Part shown: piece by piece, positions 55,257 through 64,000 of the stretch | Layout: every line of letters begins with the position of its first letter | How positions within the stretch are numbered: the first letter of the stretch is position 1 | NCBI RefSeq assembly: GCF_043641665.1 | Contig: NW_027261191.1 | Coordinates: forward strand, 1-64,000 | DNA from: Enoplosus armatus | Taxonomy: Eukaryota; Chordata; Actinopteri; Centrarchiformes; Enoplosidae | Length of the DNA stretch: 64,000 nt | Direction of reading: 5' to 3' | Made by a program: the position numbers and the translations under genes | Notes under the pieces: model-generated | What the model saw: the letters and a program-made list of their open reading frames with translations, nothing else | What the model was told of the DNA's origin: nothing | Database searches by the model: none

Positions 55257-56979
55257 CATACATATACATTGCTATTGTATATATTTTTTACTTTTATTTT
55301 TCATATTTGAAAATATTGTAAATGTGTATATTTTTATTTTCTATTTCTCATTTTTATATTTTTTACATACTTTCATTTCTAATTTATGCTGCTTTCTACT
55401 CTTGAATGGGAGCACCGGTACTGTACAATTTCCCCCTGGGGATCAATAAAGTATTTCTGATTCTGAATCTGATTCTGATATCCAATGTTATCCACATTCC
55501 TTTCAGTCCATTCTCTTTTCTGCTCCACAAGTGGCAAGTCCACATTGGGATGAAAATTACCCCACACAATATTTAGCCCATAATCTAACCCATTTAAACC
55601 ATATTCGACTGCTACTGTATCAATATTCCAACCAAGTCCTTTACGTTGTTGTGAATATTCCCAACAACCACACAGCACATTTGTTGCAGGTTGTTCCTCA
55701 TCAGATCCCTTTAACTTAACCCAATATGCTTTAAACAGTCTATGGCTCACAACGATGCCTCCTCCAACCGGGTTGCCAGACCTTGTTGCTCAAGTCACTA
55801 AACTGTAATTACAATTTGAATTGTTAATTATATATACACGCGAAAGGTTCATAATTAACAAACCAATCCTTCACTTAAAAACTAAAATGGCATCTAATCA
55901 ACTGTATTCAGACATGGTTGATTACCAAAATTACTCTAGACAGATAGAGGTTTTTCTGCAGCCTGGCAACCTACAGCATCGACAATACCTCCCATTCAGT
56001 CATACACAAATGTCATGAATAAGCCATATATGACATATTTGATGAGCCAAAGAAAACTTGTTTTAATCTTATTTTATTAGATGATTAGATGCATAAAAGA
56101 AAATCTAAATTTCACAAAAATACAACACAAAATGCAAGACAACTCACATTTATCCACGTCACCTTACATCAGCATAACATTACAAATGATGGGACCTATT
56201 AATCCATTCTTGAATATATGAGATATGCACATGTATACATAAACTATAAGCATGACTGTAAACATACATGTATACAATGTTCAGTATGTACTTCAAGGCA
56301 AACATTCTCAAACGATAACTTCAATAACTCGCGTATGAGATTAATTGTTTATTTATGTACAATGCTTGTATTACAAGTTTTTCATTTCATAATAACTTCA
56401 CATGACACTGCAAGAAAACAAACAGAAAATGTCTTTTGTAAGACTAAGATAGCTTTTTTGACCATTACACACATTACTGGACGTTCTTTTAACAAATCCT
56501 TCCTGTACACACACACACACACACACATATACCATGTTAACACATTTTAGAGGTCAAAGTGCACTGCTGCTGCCATTGCAGCACAACTGAGGCAGAGGTG
56601 ATTAGTTGGTCAATTATTTAAGGGAACCGTTAAGTTTGTGGCCATCATCAGTGTCTATCTTCAGGTAGTCTGACTCACCGGATGTAGGCTGTTGGGATAA
56701 GACTGCCATTGGCCAACTATTTCAGTCTGCGTGTTACCGTTTTGCAAGGGCACAGTCACTGCATCCTGGGCTTAGCGCTGTCCAAGACGATTGTGATTGG
56801 TTTAAAGAAATACAAACAAGCCAGAGCGTTTTTTTCTCCTGTCCCAGAATGATAATGGGTTGAGCTAGACCTTTCTCCGAAGTGTGGAGATAGGTCTGGC
56901 TATGTAAGCCAACTATTCTCCTATACTGGGCTGAGGACCACCATTAAGTTAGGGCGTATTGGATTGCTTTTTTTAGTGT

Positions 56980-57867
56980 TTAGTTCCCTCCCTCCACAGA
57001 GTGATACCTTTTTGCCCTCATTGCCATCCCAGCCTCGTAGATTGCTAACTGCAGAGCTGCTCCGGCTGGTGACTTAGAAAAGCCCTCCTCTGAGATGTAG
57101 TTTATCTTCAGGTAACCCCCCGGCCTATGCAGAGCCACTCCATGGAGGTGGGAGAAGAGCAGCGGTAAGTCACTTGTCAGCGTGTAGTGAGATACCAGCC
57201 TCAGCTCAGTGGGAATGTCTGTTTCCTCAGAGTACTCAAAAATGGCCGCCATGTATTTGGACATGTCCTGGCCCCTGGCTTTGGCTCGTCCCACCTCCTC
57301 TCCGACAAGTCTGATGGCTACATCAGAGCTGAAGGCGTTGGACCCAAAGTCCAGCCCTCTGTCTGCCTCATCTTTGTTGTCACCCTCTGGCTCTGGCTTA
57401 GGTCTGCGATTGAAGCCCCAAGAACAGATCACCAAGATAAAGTCGCTCTCCCGGATCTGACGGCAGTGCCAGGCCATACTGCCCTCCTCAGCCACGCTCA
57501 GAGAGTCCCACAGGTCCAAGCACACCTGGGAAGAACAAAGGAGAACACTGTCACGACAAAGTGTTCTAATAACACATTTTACACACCCCTATTTCATATT
57601 AAAGAAAAGATTGAAACACAGAAATTGTCAATATAATAATTAGCTTTGTAAGATGACAGTTATCCTTTTTTGTATTTCCGTCCTAGCCTTGTGGACAGTG
57701 GACCCTTGGGGGCTTACTGGGGTGGGGGGTGGGGTTTCCCATCCAGTCTACATGTGTTTTGTGGACTTGGAGAAGGCTTATGACCGTGTCCCCGGGGGGT
57801 CCTGTGAGGGGTACTGTGGGAGTATGGGGTCATCGGGGCCGTTGCTACAAGCCACCTGGTCCTTATA

Positions 57868-57901
<34 letters not shown>

Positions 57902-60900
57902 CTGTATATATATATATATATAGTGCAAGCTGTATCTGTATATTCTGCACAAAAGTCAAATACGTTTTCGATGGGTGTCCCTTGTCACAGATTCTGTTTG
58001 TGATATTCATGGACAGGATCTCAAGGCACAGCCGGGAGAGGAGAGTGTTTGGTTTGGGGACTTCAGAATTGCTTCTCTGCTCTCTGCAGATGATGTGGCT
58101 CTGTTGGCTTCATCAGATTGTGACCCACAGCATGCACTGGGGCGGTTTGCAGCCGAGTGCAAAGTGGTCGTGATGAGAGTCAGCATCTCCAAGTCCGAGG
58201 ACATGGTTCTCTCCTGGAAAAAGGTGGATTGCTCCCTGCCTGAGCAATCTGAGTTACTGCCTCAAGCAGGGAGTTCAAGTATCTCGGGGTCTTGTTCACG
58301 AGTGAGAGTAAAATAGAGCGTGAGATCGACCAGCGGATTGATGCGGTGTCAGCACTAATGCAGGTGTTGTATTGAACTGTTGTGGTGAAGAGGGAGCTAA
58401 GCCGGAAGGCAAAGCTTTTGATTTACCACTCGATCTACCTTCCAACCCCTAGCTATGGTCATGAGCTTTGGGTAAGGACCGAAAGAATGAGATTGGGTAT
58501 ACAAGCGACCGAAATGAGTTTCCTCATCAAGGTGGCTGGGGTCAGCCTTAGAGATAGGGGGAGGACCTCAAAAGGGATCCGAAGGGAGCTCGGAGTAGAG
58601 CCGCTGCTCCTTTGCATCGAAAGGAGCCAGTTGAGGTGGTTCGGGCATCTGATCAGGATGAATCCTGAGCGCCTTCCTTTGGAGGATTTCTGGACATGTC
58701 CAACTGGTAGGAGACCCCGGGTTAGACCCAGAACACGTTGGAGGGATTACATATCTCATCTGGCCTGGGAACGCCTCGAGATCTCCCTAGAAAACATTGC
58801 TAGGGAGAGGGATGTCTGGACCACCTTGGTTAGCCTGCTGCCACCGCGTGCCCGGCCCCGGATAAGCAGTAGAAAATGAATGGATGGATGTATTCATAAT
58901 TTGTTTCTGCCTGTCCGATTCCACTGAATCAGCACACCTGTAGGAAAAGGCATTAGAGCCACGACATGTCATGTCCACTACCTGAGTGGCCATGTGTTGT
59001 TGTATGAAGGCCCCTAACTGCATGACAGCTTTGACATGAGCGGGCCCATCATAACTGCTGTAGCAAATCAGAAGACGAGGAGGGGTCAGCCTGTTTCTGG
59101 GCAATGCCATCACTTCCTCCTGAGTCCCGCTTTCTTGATGCTGCTTGATAACATCTGAATGGATGAAAATAAGAAATCTGGTTGTATTTCACATCATGCC
59201 AGTAATGGAAAAGACAGAACAGAGGTACAAGAAAGGTTCTCTGTCAAATGGTGTAAAATGGATTATTATCATGACTTATTTTGATTAGCTTTCATGAAAT
59301 GCAAGCAGTGATTTTACATGAAGTATTTGGTTTGTCTTCGCACCTGGTTTTATGTCAAGTTTCTTCATCTGCAGCTTGGGCCTCCTCCTGGTGAGAGCAG
59401 CCAGTAAGACTACAAGTATGGCTACCACAGCCAGGCCCAGTGGAAGCATCAAAGCCCAGGAGAGAGTGACAGAGAGTTGCAAGGCACCTTCTGAGGAGTG
59501 GGGAGTTGTGATTACATGATAATTCAGTGACAGACCTTAAAGAAGTAGTTTGACATTTTGGAAAATGCGTTACTAATTACTGCCGAGAGTTAAAATGAGA
59601 TGATTGATACCACTGTCATGCCTGTGTGCTAATTATGGAGCTAGAGCTGGGAGTAGATTATTTTAGTTTAGCATAAAGACTGGAAGCATAATAAGAATAT
59701 TTCCCCAAATTCCAAAGTATTACTTAAAGGGATGAAAGACTGATGGGATTGATCACACATGTATTAAATATACACAGACTGTATTCATGGTCCAACAGAC
59801 ACTTAAATATTATATCACTTATATCTCCACAACAAAATGAAAAGAGAGGTTTGCATAGCACCTACTATGATGCATAGTGATTGTGTGGATCAGCAGCAAT
59901 AAAACAACCTCCCCCACCTTTTTGAATGTGCATGACTTGAACACTGAATGTTTTCCTCACTGCATCCACTTCGTTAGCTGCAATCTGTGAAACAAGAAAT
60001 GTTGAGCATGACAGTTCATTCTTGACCTTGTAGATTGACAAAATAAACTTCTTTTGGGGGCCACTTGGGGGCAGCGCAACAAGCTGTAAACAAAACACTG
60101 ACACATCACCTTATAAAGTTGATATATCGACTGTGTTGGCTAACAGCCTATTTATCCAGAAGACATGGAGCAACATTAGCATTAATTTGGGGTTGTGATG
60201 ATGAATGCAAGTCCAATATTCACTCTCCTTTTATCTCTGTTTTGCTCTCCACCAGCTCTTGAGGGGAAATATCTGGCTAAATGCTAAATGCCGATGGTTG
60301 AAAATTAATGCATAAAATATATAGATAGTCCATATAATACATATTTTTTGAGACTGGTATTTCAATATAATTTATTAAACACAAAGCCCCTGAGATTAGG
60401 TTGAAAACAGTTGTAGTTTTATATATTATGCAATCAGTGTTAAGGATAGAATAGTTATAATCCACTTTTATTTTACCTCACAAGTGTAATTGGTTCCTTC
60501 TTGAAGGCCATTCAGCTGATAGCTGTGATGAGTTTTGTTGTTGGTGGAATTCTAAGGAAATTAAATACAAGTATTCAGTTCACTTAATTATCAAATAGTT
60601 CCGTAATACACATAATAGAAGCAAGGCATTGGCAAAATATAAAGCTGCAGAAGTTGAAACAACTCACAGGTGTTATGTCTGTGTATTTCATTATGCCGTT
60701 TGCGTAACACAGTGAGAAGTAGCTTCTGATGCCCAGGTTCGGGGGAGCCAGGTTAAAGGTCACTATGATGGCAGTCCCTTCATGTTGGACCTCAATATAT
60801 TTGGGATACCAGTCTACAACCAGACCATAAAATATTGACATGATGTCAAGCTGATCATAAGAAGAAACGGTAACGCTTCATTTTACAGGTCCGCAAATTT

Positions 60901-61990
60901 CATGATAAGTAGGTGATAATTACATGCATACATACATTTCAAGGAAAGTAATACGAAGTTAACTGATATCTAGATAGTTCCTACTAGCTAAACCCTGTTC
61001 CGTTGCCATCTCATCTGTCTCCGGTTCTGGTGCCCATTCCGGCGCCACTCCCCCACTGGGTCCCCCCACCCCGGACTTGAAAACCTTCTCCTCCTGCAGG
61101 GCCAAAGCTCCTGTGCTAGCTTCCAGACCCTTGTCGGTAGCACAGGGAAGACTTTGTTTTCCTCCTGGGCAGATCGACTTCAGGGCTAACCCCCTTCACT
61201 TTTACCCAACAGCTGGGAAGCAAAACGCAGGAATTTCTTGGTTATTGAAGAGCTGCAGCATTTATTCATGGATTGATAGATTTTCAGCAAGTTTAACTTT
61301 TGTGAAAAATCGAACCGCAACTGCTTATTAGGAAAGAGCACAATATAATTCTTAAATAATTTTGCAGTAATTTTGGACACATTTAGGGGTAATTTGGGGA
61401 TAATTTCAAAGAAATTTCAAATACGTAACTTGCTAATTATCACCTACTTTCCATGAAATTTGTGGACCTGTAAATTGAAGCATTACCGAAGAAGGAAAAC
61501 ATTTATTGTTATACCAGACTTTATTTGGGAACTATGAGAAATTCTCACCTTTTTTGCACTGCTCAAGACCGTTCTTCTCTGCACATGCTGCAAAACCAGC
61601 GCATATTACTATAAATTCACCATTGTTTTGACAATAGTCTTACTGAAAGATATATGATGAAAAGGGCAAAGTTTAGAGAGCAGAGAGCTTTCTGGGGACA
61701 GAGCAGGAGATGTCATTATATGTACAGTAAATAAGCCAAGAGAAGGAGGGATTTAGATTTTGAAGGTTACCCTGAAGCAACCACAAAGTTCACTGAAACT
61801 GTGTGTGTGTGTGTGTGTGTGTGCTTTATGAGATAATATCTAGTCTAGAGCTTAAAGTAGTCTTACAGCGTGTGGAAAAGATCTTGCTGTGGTAGAACCT
61901 CTCCCACTCCTCAGGCACTGGCAGAGCCATGACGGTAACAGCATACTGGGACCCAAGGGAGAGGCCGGGGAAAGGGTCTGACTTGTACAC
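56980..61990 (-). CDS. il17rd: Interleukin-17 receptor D-like gene, unit 3 (partial: window end)
   Basis: Eight exons are visible, in transcript order: 61990-61867, 61587-61549, 60813-60668, 60551-60477, 59984-59918, 59490-59344, 59154-58982 and 57525-56980. All are open and have the same splice sites as unit 2, including the 75-bp form of the membrane-proximal exon. The two upstream ectodomain exons would lie beyond 64000. Because transcription runs right to left, this copy is the most upstream one in the window. Whether it reaches the true promoter cannot be seen. Confidence 0.8.
57704..58891 (+). mobile_element. Rex3/RTE-like LINE fragment, unit 3
   Basis: Same fragment with one C deleted near 58839 (ctgccaccg instead of ctgcccaccg), which alters the last residues of the broken frame (58382-58879). 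Confidence 0.7.
60867..61488. mobile_element. Nonautonomous inverted-repeat element, unit 3
   Basis: Same element as unit 1. Confidence 0.7.
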
Positions 61991-63238
61991 CTGCAGAATT
62001 CAGTGGCAATTATGACTTCAAACACACTGCACACTTATCTGATAAGCTGAGATAAGAGTTTTTGACATATTCTTTATTAGTGGTTAAATAGAACGGCTTT
62101 CTCATACAAAGTCTCATATATATTGCTGTTATATATTATATATATTCATCCATCTATTTGCTATACCCACTTATCCTTGAGAGTCACAGGGGGGCTACAG
62201 CCAATCCCAGCTGACATATGTTTATCAACACTTTCCCCAAAGAATTGTTGAGTCGAGTTGCCATTTTATGTGATGTGACGTTGTGTGTTTTTGATTGAAT
62301 TTGAACTTTTTACTTACTTTTTTGTAGGATGATTTGATTTGAGCATATGCAGATTTGGATATGAGACTTGGACTTGGTTATGGTCAGATTTGCCTCCCAG
62401 AGTACCAGAATACTAGTACAGAGTGGTCATTGCAGCCTGTAGCTCTGGTACTAACTTGTGGTTCTTTCATGAAACATTTACCATTAAATAGATATCACGT
62501 TTTTTAAAACATGATCCCTGTCTTTCATAGGCAACAATATGGTGTTTATGCATTGCAGTTCTTAAAAGTCACTTGTTGGTTTAACACTTGCTACACTTTA
62601 ACAATTTCACACTTTTCTTTATTGTATGATGACGCCTCAAGGACATGTATGGATGTGTTAATGACCTTTGGTATGGTCCAGAATACTTAAATAATCTGTT
62701 GATTTCATGAGTCTGTTCTTAAAGCTGTGTTATTATTGGTTCTGTTAGTTAAATTATAAAGCTTGTATGTAAGGTGAAGCATGCTTTAGTGAAGTAATGC
62801 TAGATTAAAGCTGCATTTCATGTGTGATTTGTGCTATTTTCCAATGCTTTATGCGAATACATATTTCATATACATATTCTATAGGTGAGTTCAAATGCTC
62901 ACCTATAGGACTCCATTAGAGATTGTCATTAAGTTGAGTTAAAAGGGTTAAAAAGTGGTATTTGAGTATAAATGATAGTAATGCTAATTCATTTTCAATC
63001 TAAAGCATATAATCCAAGGAAAATTGTAAAGCTATTGTGACATATTCCATCAGGATGTTAAAGTAAATGGACTCAAATGGTCTCACATATATAGTGCTTT
63101 TCAACCTTCATGGTTCCCACAGTTTTGGAGCTACAGCACTGTGTGTCATCTATAAAGGTTTTGTGAAGAGTTAGACCATCATTCAGCCAGGGATGCTATA
63201 GGACATAGTTTTTACATGTAAAACAATTAACACAATAT

Positions 63239-63522
63239 ACGTTATATTAACGTACATCACCCCTGTCCCCACTGCGTTACATTAACGCACCCACCCCCTA
63301 CTGGACACTTTATCTGGACACTTTACTTTATTCTGGTCACTGCACTGTTGTTATTTATCTTATCTTATTTTTTATTTTTATTTTTATTCTTATTCTTATT
63401 TTAGCTTTTATATTCTACTTATTTGTTATCAAAACAATAGCACCTTCAGACCACAGCAAATTCCTTGTAATGTATGTTACTTGGCAATAAACAGTTTCTG
63501 ATTCTGATTCTGATTCTGATTA
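63239..63522 (+). mobile_element. Rex1-like LINE 3' tail, unit 3
   Basis: Same tail; about 480 bp before the window end. Confidence 0.7.
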
Positions 63523-64000
63523 CAGAAACCGAAATGAAGCAGGTGGATAGCAACTTGTTGCCTAGTAATGGGCAAATTGCACTAATCTGTTTCTAATATG
63601 TCAGACATAAAATGCATCGTCGTGGGACATAGTGACGCAAATATCTCTTCTTTGAAACTGGCAGATTACATATAAAATTAGACAGATGAGTTGTGTACAC
63701 AGGGTTGAGCAAAAATGATTTGTTTCAAAAACAAAATCAGCCCCATACAACCTATAGTTATCAAAATAAGGGTTATTAGAAACCTCACCGTTTTCATCGT
63801 TTACCAAGTCAAACACAGTAATGTGTGTTCCTTTCATTGGATTAAGTGTTAATGTGGTTTAAATGTATGCATGTGGAGTTCCCACCGTTGTGAGCATGTC
63901 CAATGGTGTATGGTGTCATAGTCCTTCAGGACATTCTCATAACAAAAGGCTAAATAACAGACTTCCTGTGACGTTGCCTCTCGTGTGATAATTACAGCTT

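Larger units (their letters stand above)
53411..55467 (+). mobile_element. Rex1-like LINE 3' fragment split by Tc1, unit 3
   Basis: Same arrangement; halves at 53411-53575 and 55217-55467. Confidence 0.65.
43645..64000. repeat. Tandem unit 3 (incomplete at window end)
   Basis: Third copy, 20356 bp, ending at the equivalent of unit-1 position 20356. The two most upstream receptor exons seen in the other units therefore lie beyond the window. It matches unit 1 at most sites where unit 2 differs. Private differences are one C fewer in the Rex3-like fragment near 58839 and one extra GT dinucleotide near 61801-61823. Confidence 0.97.

Noticed and set aside
1..64000. CRISPR array, tRNA, rRNA or bacterial operon
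   Set aside because: The large repeats are 21.8-kb direct copies with no spacer structure, and no tRNA or rRNA sequence was recognised; exons and mobile elements are animal.

Overview
The window is animal (ray-finned fish) DNA. It has spliced minus-strand exons with GT/AG borders, microsatellites, and teleost-type mobile elements: Rex1-, Rex3- and L2-like LINEs, an L1/Tx1-like LINE and a Tc1 transposon. There are no bacterial genes or operons. The species cannot be named from the sequence.

The dominant structure is a head-to-tail tandem array of one unit of about 21.82 kb. With base 1 as phase, unit 1 is 1-21830, unit 2 is 21831-43644 and unit 3 is 43645-64000 (cut by the window end about 1.5 kb short). 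The units share every mobile-element insertion. By eye they differ only at a handful of single bases and at repeat-length sites. Neither end of the array is in the window, so the true breakpoint and copy number are unknown.

Each unit has two halves. The first (about 1-13.3 kb) is nested mobile elements: an L2/CR1-like LINE remnant; inside its 3' tail a complete 6.0-kb L1/Tx1-like LINE on the minus strand with both ORFs open and a 16-bp target-site duplication; an RNase H fragment of another LINE; a probable solo LTR; a minus-strand Rex1-like remnant; and a plus-strand Rex1-like remnant split by a complete 1637-bp Tc1 transposon with an intact DD34E transposase. The second half (about 13.3-21.6 kb) holds ten minus-strand exons of an interleukin-17 receptor gene. 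It resembles IL17RD (Sef): ectodomain, one transmembrane helix and a SEFIR signalling domain. Its introns carry a Rex3-like fragment, a 0.6-kb inverted-repeat element and a Rex1 3' tail.

The receptor exons are open in units 2 and 3. Unit 1 carries a +1 frameshift in the exon before the transmembrane region. No exon encoding a start codon and signal peptide was found in the unit, so inner copies may lack a 5' end. The array is either a very young segmental duplication of an immune/FGF-pathway receptor locus or an assembly artefact. The sequence alone cannot decide.
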